Origin: Phycisphaerales bacterium
GTDB taxonomy: Bacteria > Planctomycetota > Phycisphaerae > UBA1845
NCBI GenBank assembly: GCA_020852275.1
Contig: JADZBE010000033.1
Location: 62,001-126,000 of the forward strand
Direction of reading: 5' to 3'
DNA length: 64,000 bases
In this document: in pieces, positions 27,522 to 36,066 of the stretch
How positions within the stretch are numbered: the stretch's first letter is position 1
Layout: each line of letters starts with the position of its first letter
Notes under the pieces: model-generated
Databases searched by the model: none
What the model was told of the DNA's origin: nothing
The model's input: only the letters and a program-made list of their open reading frames with translations
Translations under genes and position numbers: made by a program

Positions 27522-28918
27522 GGGGGCAGCCCCTCCCCAAGATGCTCGACAATAAACGAATCGCGTCGGAGTTCCTCTAGAAATTGCCGGGCCGTGCGTC
27601 CGTCATGCGGGTCCAGAAAACGCTGCATTTCCCGGGTGACGATAACGTCGAGTTGAATATAGGCGGGCGCCACCGATTCAAGCCGGGCGTATGCGAGCGA
27701 GTCGACGAATGGGGAACGGCACTTCGGGCGAGGACCCTCCAAGTATGCCTTCAACGAAGCTCGGCGCGCCGGAATAGCTCTCCCTGCAGCGGCAATGCGA
27801 TCCTGCACGGTCGCGGAAATTAGAAATCCAACAAACGCATCCACTGCGGCGCGGCGTGAATGGCCCAGCCCGGGGGCAAGGACAACTCCATCCCACGTCA
27901 TCCGCGTCCAACGCCCACCCGGCCCGCGCGGAACGGGCAGAACCCGGTATCGATCGGCCAATCGTGTGCGATCGAGGAACTGCTCAAACCACGGCCCGTT
28001 GATGCACATCGCGGTGCGGCCTGTCAGAAACGCAACGTCCTGCGCCAGCAGAGGCAGTTCCTCCTCCCTCGGGCAAACGCGGCGGCTGGTGATCAGTCCT
28101 TTGTAGAACGAGACGGCGGCTTCTGCCGGCTCGCCAAAGAACATCCATTGCCCATTATGGGGATCGACAATGTCCGCCCCGAACGACCAGACAAACGGAA
28201 GGGCATAGACCCAGCGCGGAGGAAAAAGACCAAACTGCTCGATTTTGCCGTCTCCGTCAGCATCCAGCGTGAGGTCTTCTGCAAGGGATCGGAACGCGTC
28301 CATGTCCCAACGGTCCGACGGCAAGTCCACTGAGCGATGGTGAACCCGAGAAGCCCGGTCAAAGCAATCCAGATTGCAATAGATCATGAGCGGGCCGCCG
28401 CTGACGGGAAGACCTCGTTGAATTCCATTTGTTTGAAATGCGCGCAAGGCCTGGGGGTCAAGGTCGTCGATCAGGCTCTGACTCAGCGGTGAAATCAGCA
28501 CCGGGCCCTTCAGAGCCGCAGTGCTGTCGCCCAAGCTCCGAGCGATGATTTCAAAATGGGACGCCAACTCGGCAAAAGGTCCCCATTGCACGAGCGCCAC
28601 CTCCGGCGCCGCGCCGACGAGCATCTCCTGCCGGAGTTTCGCGTGGTAAAGCGACTGCGTGGCGGTGGAATACTCCTGTCGAACAAGCACATCAGGGTGG
28701 ACCCGCTGAAAGTCGTCGATGACTTCCCGCCAAAGGACATAATCCTCATACCCGCCGAAGTGCCGGAAGCGAAGCACGCAGTTCGTGGTAGAATGGGCGC
28801 GGAGCACGGCATAATGCCGTAGAGTGTCGGCGAACAGGTACCAGGCGATGACGAGCGTTGCGACGCCGGCGGCGATGAGCCGACAAAGCTGGATGACGGT
28901 CGGCGGAAGGGCTGGCAT
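27518..28918 (-). CDS. ABC transporter extracellular solute-binding protein (family 1)
   Basis: This 466-residue protein captures a sugar or oligosaccharide for the coupled permease. A non-cleaved or weak signal anchor lies at residues 9-28. The binding-protein pattern follows: LRFRHFGGYEDYVLWREVIDDF, VHPDVLVRQEY, a kinase-like hinge region, and near the C-terminus DAFVGFLISATVQ. The segment DADGDGKIEQFG is a calcium-loop motif often found in these proteins. There is no lipobox cysteine. The gene is the first of a two-gene operon, followed by the permease. Confidence 0.85.
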   Translation of the reverse strand: MPALPPTVIQLCRLIAAGVATLVIAWYLFADTLRHYAVLRAHSTTNCVLRFRHFGGYEDYVLWREVIDDFQRVHPDVLVRQEYSTATQSLYHAKLRQEMLVGAAPEVALVQWGPFAELASHFEIIARSLGDSTAALKGPVLISPLSQSLIDDLDPQALRAFQTNGIQRGLPVSGGPLMIYCNLDCFDRASRVHHRSVDLPSDRWDMDAFRSLAEDLTLDADGDGKIEQFGLFPPRWVYALPFVWSFGADIVDPHNGQWMFFGEPAEAAVSFYKGLITSRRVCPREEELPLLAQDVAFLTGRTAMCINGPWFEQFLDRTRLADRYRVLPVPRGPGGRWTRMTWDGVVLAPGLGHSRRAAVDAFVGFLISATVQDRIAAAGRAIPARRASLKAYLEGPRPKCRSPFVDSLAYARLESVAPAYIQLDVIVTREMQRFLDPHDGRTARQFLEELRRDSFIVEHLGEGLPP

Positions 28919-28942
28919 GGCGTTCCCAATAAATGCGATTTC

Positions 28943-30685
28943 TCAATATCCGGCGGCCATTCCGTCCTTGCGAAACTCGGAGGCGCCGAAGTACACGTCG
29001 CGCGCGGCGTCGTAGAGAATGGCCTGGTAGCCGCCGAATCCGCCGGCGGCATTCCCCAGCGTGTGTCCCTTGGCGACAAGGGCGGCGCGAACCGCTTCCG
29101 AAATGCCGCTTTCAAGATGGAGGGTTCCGCCGTCGGACATGACCTCGCCGGTCGGTTCGCTGGAGCCGGTGTGATAGAAGCGCGCGGCGTCGCCGGCTTC
29201 CTGCAGACCCATGCCAAAATCCACAAGGTTGCACAGCACCTGCACATGGCCCTGCGGCTGCATGTCCCCGCCCATCACGCCAAAGCTGATGAAGGGCCGG
29301 CCATCCCGGGTCACAAAGGCAGGGATGATCGTGTGAAAGGGCCGCTTGTGTGGCGCGTAAGCATTGGGATGGGCAGCGTCAAGATTGAACAACTCACCCC
29401 GGTCCTGGAAGCAGAATCCCATTCCGTCCGGGCACAGTCCGGAGCCAAAGCCGCGGTAGTTGCTCTGAATCAACGAAACCATGTTGCGATCGTTGTCCGC
29501 CACGGTGAGGTAGATCGTGTCGCCCTGGCCGAGTTTGGCGTCCGCCTCCTGCACACGGAGGTCGCCCGGCGCAATCCGCGTGAGCGCGCGTTCCGGCGAT
29601 ATCAGGGCGCGCCGCTTGGCCGCGTAATCCTTGGACAGCAACCGTTCGATCGGGTTCTTGTAGAATGCGGGATCCGCATAATACCGGGCGCGATCTTCAT
29701 AAACGACCTTCTTGGTTTCGACCAGGAGATGGAGATACTCCGCGGAATTGTGTTTCAAAGTCTTGAGGTCGCAGGCCTCGAGAATGTTAAGCATCTGCAA
29801 GGAGGCGATGCCCTGGCCATTGGGCGGCAATTCCCATACATCGTATCCGCGGTAATTCGTCGAGACCGGGTCTTCCCAGGTGGACGTATGGTCATTGAAG
29901 TCCGGCTCGCTAAGGAAGCAGCCGGTTCGCTCGCAGAATGCGGCCATACGCCCGGTCAGCTCTCCGCGGTAGAACGCGTCGCGCCCGCCGGCGGCAAGAG
30001 CCTCAAACGTGCGGGCGAGTCCGGGATTCCTGAAGACGTCGCCCTTCGCCGGCGCGTGACCGCCGGGGAGGAACGTGTCCGCGAATCCGGGCTGGTCCTT
30101 CAGGACGCGCTCCCCGCCCGCCCAGTAGGACGCAATGAGTTCCGAGACCGGGAAGCCTTCTCTGGCATATTGGATTGCCGGCGCGAGCACCTCGCTCATC
30201 GGGAGCTTGCCAAATCTGCGATGCAGCTCAAACCAGCCGTCGATGCAGCCGGGCACGGTGACCGGCAGCGGGCCATGTTTGGGGATCGATCTAAGTTGGA
30301 GTTTCTGCAGATGTTCCAACGACAGACCATACGGACTTCTTCCGCTGGCATTCAGCCCGTGCAGCTTGTGCGATTTTGCGTCCCAGACGATGGCGAACAG
30401 ATCGCCACCGATTCCGCACGTCGTCGGTTCCATGAGCGCGAGGCAGGCATTGGCCGCGATGGCGGCGTCCACCGCATTGCCGCCTGCTTTGAGGATGTCC
30501 AGAGCGACCATCGTCGCAAGAGGCTGCGACGTGCATGCCATGCCGTGCCGGGCGACGACCTCGCTTCGACTGGCGACGTTGGAGCCGCTGTAGCGGTCGC
30601 CGCGCTGCGTCTGGGCTTTGGCGGAGTGCATAGTCACCATGGAAAGCAAGGCGGCCACCAGAATCGAGCCGTGTATTCGGGTCAT
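28943..30685 (-). CDS. ggt: Gamma-glutamyltransferase (secreted)
   Basis: This 580-residue precursor matures by self-cleavage before Thr390 (QGDTIYLTVAD), giving large and small chains. It hydrolyses or transfers the gamma-glutamyl group of glutathione and related peptides in the periplasm. A signal peptide is at residues 5-24 (ILVAALLSMVTMHSAKAQ). The blocks GGNAVDAAIAANACLALMEP, GIGGDLFAIV, MLNILE and FGVMGGDMQPQGHVQVL are typical. ATG 30685 is chosen for the signal peptide; a TTG at 30871 would add 62 basic residues of no family character. Confidence 0.9.
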   Translation of the reverse strand: MTRIHGSILVAALLSMVTMHSAKAQTQRGDRYSGSNVASRSEVVARHGMACTSQPLATMVALDILKAGGNAVDAAIAANACLALMEPTTCGIGGDLFAIVWDAKSHKLHGLNASGRSPYGLSLEHLQKLQLRSIPKHGPLPVTVPGCIDGWFELHRRFGKLPMSEVLAPAIQYAREGFPVSELIASYWAGGERVLKDQPGFADTFLPGGHAPAKGDVFRNPGLARTFEALAAGGRDAFYRGELTGRMAAFCERTGCFLSEPDFNDHTSTWEDPVSTNYRGYDVWELPPNGQGIASLQMLNILEACDLKTLKHNSAEYLHLLVETKKVVYEDRARYYADPAFYKNPIERLLSKDYAAKRRALISPERALTRIAPGDLRVQEADAKLGQGDTIYLTVADNDRNMVSLIQSNYRGFGSGLCPDGMGFCFQDRGELFNLDAAHPNAYAPHKRPFHTIIPAFVTRDGRPFISFGVMGGDMQPQGHVQVLCNLVDFGMGLQEAGDAARFYHTGSSEPTGEVMSDGGTLHLESGISEAVRAALVAKGHTLGNAAGGFGGYQAILYDAARDVYFGASEFRKDGMAAGY

Positions 30686-31006
30686 GAGTCTGTGCGCTCC
30701 CGTCGGCGCGGTACGCCGCATACGCCTGCGCCGCCCTGTCGGCCCCGGTGCGCAGCCGGCGAAATGTCGCCGCGGCCGGACCGGACATACAGGATGGCCC
30801 GCAGCCGGGATTATGCGCGAGATGCAGCAACGATCCAATACCCCGTGGCGCGGAATGGCGGCAATCGGCAAGCTATCTCCTAAAGATCGTGGTGCGGGGT
30901 TGAGCGGAATGTGTCCGTAATGGGTGTCGCCAGCAAATGGGGGGCAGGCCTTTTCGGTTCGTCGCGGAAGGTCCGGCCAATGGGCTGCCTCGCGCCGCCC
31001 GCCGCT
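30686..31006. other. Intergenic region upstream of ggt
   Basis: Three hundred nucleotides between ggt and the next minus-strand gene. No coding signal, repeat or clear promoter was found; it presumably carries the ggt promoter. Confidence 0.4.
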
Positions 31007-31900
31007 TCAGGGTACGCGCGGGGAGCTGGATCGGGCGAATCGCAGCCGCCGTTTCTGATAGAGCAGACCCAGCAGTGAAAACAGCATCGGGCCGATCATG
31101 GCGACGCCGCAGGGGAAGCCGCCGGTCACGGGTGGGCCGTTGTTGCGCGGGCCGTCGGTGATGTTGCCGTTGAAGTTGTCGCCGTTGTCGTTCTCGTTGG
31201 CGTTGGCGTTTACGTTGGAGTTCTTGTTCTCGTTGACGTTGCCGTCCGTGTTGTCGTTGAGGTTGTCGTCCTTGTTGTCGTTGGTGTTCTCATTGGCGTT
31301 GACGTTTCCATTAAAGCCGTCGTCGCCTTCGACTTCAATGAAGAGTTCACCGCCCTGGACGGTTCCGTCGTGCGGGGTGAAGGCCACTGGTGCGTCAAAG
31401 CCCGCGACAAACCAGCAGCCTTCGTCCGTATTGTCGGGCTCGGAAAGGTCCGTGCTGGTCACGTCGATCGTGCCGGAGCGATGCGCAACCACCTGAACAC
31501 GGGCGATGATGCGGAAATCCTCGTCGAAATCGACAATGTAGCCCGGCTCTCGCTCGGCTTCCGTGTACGTCGCGCGGAGGTGGTCGGGCAGGTTGGTCAG
31601 CCGCTCGTAGAGGTCTTCGCTGAAAAGCCCGGCCGCGCGGAACCGCCACTCGAAGTTGATCAGCTCGAGCTGCGCGTCCGTCGCCCGCAGGTCGAATTGA
31701 AGCACGCGCACATCTTCGGTGGGGTTGTCGTCCTCGGTGACGGAGGCACGAATGAAAACGAGAATGTTGTCGCCGGCCTCGATGATGTCCACCGGGTTGC
31801 CGGCGAGGTCGCGCACGAGGAGGTCAAGGACCACGTCGGCGCGAGCCAGCGTGCCTGTCGCCAATGCCATCGCCGTCGCCGCCCAGCCTGCTCGCCTCAT
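31007..31900 (-). CDS. Secreted Asn-rich protein with a C-terminal sorting-like tail
   Basis: This is a 297-residue protein. A signal peptide is at residues 1-21. A beta-rich domain (about 22-195) resembles cohesin-like or Ig-like domains. Next is a low-complexity linker of Asn-Asp/Glu/Ala/Val dipeptides (about residues 198-250). The C-terminus is GGFPCGVAMIGPMLFSLL followed by a short basic RR-rich end. A motif with a cysteine, then a hydrophobic helix, then an arginine cluster is the tripartite layout of bacterial C-terminal sorting signals. The specific sorting enzyme is unknown. Confidence 0.7.
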   Translation of the reverse strand: MRRAGWAATAMALATGTLARADVVLDLLVRDLAGNPVDIIEAGDNILVFIRASVTEDDNPTEDVRVLQFDLRATDAQLELINFEWRFRAAGLFSEDLYERLTNLPDHLRATYTEAEREPGYIVDFDEDFRIIARVQVVAHRSGTIDVTSTDLSEPDNTDEGCWFVAGFDAPVAFTPHDGTVQGGELFIEVEGDDGFNGNVNANENTNDNKDDNLNDNTDGNVNENKNSNVNANANENDNGDNFNGNITDGPRNNGPPVTGGFPCGVAMIGPMLFSLLGLLYQKRRLRFARSSSPRVP

Positions 31901-32008
31901 ATCCGCCTCATTCCGGGGGAGCCGCCCCCTTCCTTGTAACGTCGTCCCGTGGGTCAGGTTTCAGGTTGAAGAAGCGGTTTCGGCACCGCGAGACGGCGGT
32001 TCGCTTCC

Positions 32009-32136
32009 TCACAGAGCAGTGGCTCACCGGGGTACACTGCTCATAGAGCAGTGGCACACCGGGGTACACTGCTCACAGAGCAGCGGCACACCGGGGTACA
32101 CAGCTCACAGAGCAGCGGCACACTGGGGTACACTGC
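32009..32136 (+). repeat. Four copies of a 32-bp tandem repeat
   Basis: Copies at 32009, 32041, 32073 and 32105 share TCACAGAGCAGYGGCACACC, then GGGGTACACTGC, with one or two changes each. There are no spacers, so this is not a CRISPR. It lies in the leader region upstream of the Asn-rich protein gene, between it and the pilus operon terminator. Confidence 0.92.
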
Positions 32137-32291
32137 TGACGGTCGCGGTTCTGACATGCGAACGGGTACACGACCCCGTTGCACGCCCACCTTGAATCCG
32201 ATTATAGGGGGGATAGACTTTCCCCCCAACCGTCGGCCGCAGCAGGGTCGCGTGCGTGGCTTCGCCATTCCCGGCGGGGCGCCGCGCAATG

Positions 32292-32323
32292 AAAAGGGCG
32301 TCCGGTCTCCCGTCCGGACGCCC
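32292..32323 (-). terminator. Intrinsic terminator of the PilM-type operon
   Basis: On the minus strand GGGCGTCCGG, an 8-nt loop and CCGGACGCCC form a perfect 10-bp stem followed by TTTTC. It lies about 90 nt after the stop at 32415. Confidence 0.75.
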
Positions 32324-32414
32324 CGTCGCAGTCGCCGCAGACCCAACCGGGTTGTACGTGGCTAAGCGTCCCCCCGGTACCCCATGCTGCGGCCGACTTT
32401 GTTCTCCCTATCCG

Positions 32415-34538
32415 TCAAGGTCTCGGCTTCGGCTGATCCCTTTCCCCTCCGCCCTCGCCGCCACCGCCATGCGCGCCGCCATAGCCCATGCCGCCCAGGG
32501 CGCTGCCGCCCCGCGACCCCGTCCCGCGTTCCCCGGCGCCACCGCGACCCGGCGGCTGTTGCCCGAGCGGCGCGTTGGGATTCTCTTCCTTCTTCGGCGG
32601 CTTATAGACGAACTGCTTGGCCGCGATTTCCTTCTGCTTCGGCGTCGCCTTGTCGATGTCGAGGATGCGCTCGGAAATGTTGCCCGCCGCATCCACGAGG
32701 ACGATGGACTCCGCGGCCTTTGTCTCCGAGAAGCGGATGCCCTCCTTGCCTGACTTGCCGCGCCCGCACCATGGGCGGTCGAAGTTCACGTCGAGCACCA
32801 GGGCCGCGGCGTCGAACGGGATGCTGGGCTTTTCATCCTCGGCGATCTGGACGCGGGATTCTCCCCCCACGAGGTCGCCGATGCCCAGCTTGAACGTGCC
32901 CTTCACCCACAAGCCGTCGTACCACTTGTACATCTCAAAGGTGACGTGCTCGGCGTCCTTGTCCTTGCTGGTGCTGCGCGCGAAGTACTGCGTGTCCGGC
33001 TCGACGTAGATCGGGTCGGATGGCTCGGACCACTCGCCGGTGACGAAGGCGATCTTCGCGTCCTCCGGGTTCTTGAGCGACTGCGGCTGTCCGTAGTAGG
33101 GATTGAACACCTTCGCACGGATGCGGTACTGATACGTCTGCCCGCCGACCAGGCTGCCGGGTTGGCCGTCAATCGCCCAGACCTGCTGCGTGGGATGCGG
33201 CTCGTGGGCGACGAACTGCGTCTCCTTCTCGACCTGCAGCTTGCCGCCTGGCGGCTTGCCGCCCGGTGGCTTGGGGCCGGGCCCGACAGGTGAAGCGGCC
33301 TCCATGCGCTTGATCACCTTCTCGGCTTCGGGGGCGATGGCCTGATCAACGGTTGGACCGTTGAGGAGGACGAGCGCGACGAAGTTGTAAGCGTTGGCTT
33401 CGAGCGTCTTGTCCTTTGCGGCGACGGCCTCCATGAAGGTCTTCTCCGCGGCCTTGAGCATGGCTCTCCAATCGCTGCCCAGAAGATCCTCGCGCGTGAT
33501 CTTACGTCCGTTTTCCCATGGCTTGTCCAGCTTCTCCATTTCCTCCGCCGAGCGGGGATACCGGTCTTTCATCAGGGACTTCGACGGCTTGTAATCCGCC
33601 GAAACCTCGGGCCAGTGGTATTCATCGTCCTGCATCAGCACGTCCGAACCCGGGATGCTCGGATAGGTCCACATGTCGCCGCACGCCGGCGCAGGGGCGA
33701 TGGGGCGCAGGAGGTTCATCTGCACGACGGGATCCAAGATGAGGTTGAACAACTGGCTGGCGGCCTGGATGCTCTCGGCCGTTTCCTTCAGCTTGCCGTC
33801 GCGATCTTTCTCCAGCGGCACCTCGCTCGGCTCACGAATGGCGGCGCGATCGTACGGCTTGATGGTCTGCCAGTCCTCTTCGCTCCAGCTTCCGTCCGGG
33901 CGCATCACCCGGCGCTGAATCTCCATCCCGCCGGCCAGCGCAAATTGCTTCCCCTTCGCGTATGCTTTCTCGTTCTCCTTCACCTGTGCCGCGCGATCCC
34001 ACAGGGACGACACGGTCACCCAGCTCACCGGTTGCGAGTAGTCCTTGTCCGTGTCCAGCGCAAGCTGCCCTTCATCCATGCCCGGCATCCAGTCGAACAC
34101 CTCCTCGAAGGCCAGGCAGCTCCGCCCGGCCGCGAGAACGGGCTTGGGCAGCGGAAGGGGCTTGACCAGCTCGACGTTCACCGCCACCACGGTGGAGAAC
34201 ACCGGAACCGGCGGTTGGAACGCCACCCCGCGCGGCAGATCGATCGGCAAGGAGGCGAATTGGTAAGGGTCCAGGCGCTTCTCGAACTCCGGCGCGGCGG
34301 ATTCGACCGGCTTCTGCACCGGCTTGGCGGCGGCGATCGTCCGACGGACGGCTTCGGCCCCCTCCGCCACCTTGTCATCCACCGTGCCCGGCGTGACCGT
34401 GTCGGCGCCGGTCAGCTCGATCTTGTTGGGGCTGATGATGAGGAACTTCGCCACCGCGGCAAACAGCACCAGGACGGCCACGCCGAGAATGCCCTTCTCC
34501 AGATGGCGTTCGATGGTTCCAACGGCTTGCTTGGCCAT
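32415..34538 (-). CDS. Large single-pass membrane protein of the PilM-type operon
   Basis: This is a 707-residue protein. One membrane helix lies at about residues 17-36 (ILGVAVLVLFAAVAKFLI). The long extracytoplasmic part has an EF-like proline-rich region and a fibronectin-like segment (QTYQYRIRAKVFNPYYGQ, VTGEWSEPSDPIYV). The C-terminus is Gly/Pro-rich (GRGGAGERGTG). It is the third of three minus-strand genes after pilM. I recognise no family; by position it may be a PilP-like or secretin-linking component. Confidence 0.7.
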   Translation of the reverse strand: MAKQAVGTIERHLEKGILGVAVLVLFAAVAKFLIISPNKIELTGADTVTPGTVDDKVAEGAEAVRRTIAAAKPVQKPVESAAPEFEKRLDPYQFASLPIDLPRGVAFQPPVPVFSTVVAVNVELVKPLPLPKPVLAAGRSCLAFEEVFDWMPGMDEGQLALDTDKDYSQPVSWVTVSSLWDRAAQVKENEKAYAKGKQFALAGGMEIQRRVMRPDGSWSEEDWQTIKPYDRAAIREPSEVPLEKDRDGKLKETAESIQAASQLFNLILDPVVQMNLLRPIAPAPACGDMWTYPSIPGSDVLMQDDEYHWPEVSADYKPSKSLMKDRYPRSAEEMEKLDKPWENGRKITREDLLGSDWRAMLKAAEKTFMEAVAAKDKTLEANAYNFVALVLLNGPTVDQAIAPEAEKVIKRMEAASPVGPGPKPPGGKPPGGKLQVEKETQFVAHEPHPTQQVWAIDGQPGSLVGGQTYQYRIRAKVFNPYYGQPQSLKNPEDAKIAFVTGEWSEPSDPIYVEPDTQYFARSTSKDKDAEHVTFEMYKWYDGLWVKGTFKLGIGDLVGGESRVQIAEDEKPSIPFDAAALVLDVNFDRPWCGRGKSGKEGIRFSETKAAESIVLVDAAGNISERILDIDKATPKQKEIAAKQFVYKPPKKEENPNAPLGQQPPGRGGAGERGTGSRGGSALGGMGYGGAHGGGGEGGGERDQPKPRP

Positions 34539-34644
34539 GTCTGATTCTCCCCCGCCTCAGTGGGCGGTTATCTACTTTCGCACAAGTTCGAGCTCTCGCA
34601 GACCTGCACAAGACTCAACACGCGCTTCAGCAGGCCGCGCGGTA

Positions 34645-35937
34645 TCAGCCCTCGCCCTCTTCTTCCTTCCCATCGCCGCCGGGTCGGTCGTAGCCATACT
34701 GCTCCAGCACCTCGTCCGGCATGAGCCGGCGGTACTCGTCGGCGAGGAGGTGCGTTTCAAAATCGAGGACGGCCCGGACCACCGGATCGGCGCCGTAAAT
34801 CTTGCCCTGCATCGACGGATCAGGCGGGACGGCGACATACGCGCAGCGCAGCAGCGTGTGGAAGCGGTTGGCGCTGATCTCGCGGATGAGCTTGGGCAGA
34901 TCCCGCTGGTCCACCACGACCTTCAGCGTGAACTGCAGCACGTCGAACGTGGAGTCGGCCTCCGATGCGCGACCCCTGAAAGACACCTCCGTGGAGTTCA
35001 CCACCCGTGCTTCACCCTCGCCCGTGGGCGATGCGGGTCGATGTCCGCCGGCGCCTTCCGGACCCTTCTTTTCGTCCGCCATTCCGACGAAGTCCCGAGC
35101 CACGCGCAGCGAAATGATGTCCTTCACCGGCAGGACGCCGACCCAGGGCGTTTGGCCTTTGCTCTTCAGTTCCTCCGCCGCGGCGCCGTTGACGCGGGCA
35201 ATCGCCTCGACGATGTCCTGCTGAATCCAAAGTTCGAGCTGCGCATCCCAGCAGTCCGCGAGCGTGAAGTCTGCTTTGAGCCGGCTGCTCTCCGACAGTT
35301 TAGGATTGAACTCGAAGGCCGGCACCGGGGAATCGTTGGGCGCGGCGTAGCAGTAGAGCGTCTGCGCCTTTTCGATGTTCGCGCGGGCGTTGGCGTCCTC
35401 CTTGGCGCCGGTCTGAGTCAGCACACCCGCCGGCGTGTAGGGCGGCGCCTCTTTCTCGGTTTCGCCCTTGGTCAGGTCCTTGGCTTGGCGCTTATCGAGC
35501 GCGATTTGCTCGGCGGCCTTCTGGACCTCAAGCGTGGTCGCCGGGGTCCCGGCGTTAAGGCGGCTCCGCAGCATGGGGTGCGTTTTCTGATAGCGCGTGC
35601 GGAAGTCGATGCGCGCCTCGCGCTCGTCCGCGTCCTTGGGCGGAGCGGGGAAGAAGGACTCCTTCAGCGGCTTGTAAGGCTGAAGGTCCTTCACTTTCGC
35701 GAGCAGTTCCTCGAAGCCCTTCATCTGCTGCGCGATACGCGCCTGCTCCACTTCGATGAACTTCTCGTTGACCGCGCCGCCGCGCATGGCCGACAGGTCG
35801 CTGTGCAGTTTGGTCGCCTGCTCCATCTGGGATTTAACGCCGCCCAGCTTGGACATGCCGGTCACGCCGAGGGCAATGCCGCCCACGCCGGCCACGCCGC
35901 AGAGCAGAAAGAACAGTTGTCGTTTCAGGAATTCCAT
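34645..35937 (-). CDS. PilO/PilN-position membrane protein
   Basis: This 430-residue protein starts MEFLKRQLFFLLCGVAGVGG. One membrane helix is at the N-terminus, a coiled-coil follows (about residues 30-75), then a large soluble domain ending in an acidic Gly/Glu tail. ATG 35937 is chosen because the membrane helix follows directly; a start at 36015 would add 26 residues that look non-coding. Position directly after pilM and topology suggest a PilN/PilO-like inner-membrane platform protein. The sequence alone does not prove it. Confidence 0.6.
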   Translation of the reverse strand: MEFLKRQLFFLLCGVAGVGGIALGVTGMSKLGGVKSQMEQATKLHSDLSAMRGGAVNEKFIEVEQARIAQQMKGFEELLAKVKDLQPYKPLKESFFPAPPKDADEREARIDFRTRYQKTHPMLRSRLNAGTPATTLEVQKAAEQIALDKRQAKDLTKGETEKEAPPYTPAGVLTQTGAKEDANARANIEKAQTLYCYAAPNDSPVPAFEFNPKLSESSRLKADFTLADCWDAQLELWIQQDIVEAIARVNGAAAEELKSKGQTPWVGVLPVKDIISLRVARDFVGMADEKKGPEGAGGHRPASPTGEGEARVVNSTEVSFRGRASEADSTFDVLQFTLKVVVDQRDLPKLIREISANRFHTLLRCAYVAVPPDPSMQGKIYGADPVVRAVLDFETHLLADEYRRLMPDEVLEQYGYDRPGGDGKEEEGEG

Positions 35938-36066
35938 GTGTTCATATCCTGCGTCTTGCCATGCGGAGGTTCGCCCGCCAACCGGCGCCCGGCATGACCT
36001 TGCGTACCCATCCACCGCGGCGGCGCCGCGCCGGCTTGAAGCCCGCGGCGCGCTCCACTCCCGGCA

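Noticed and set aside
32009..32136. Possible CRISPR array
   Set aside because: The 32-bp units abut with no spacers and no cas genes are present.
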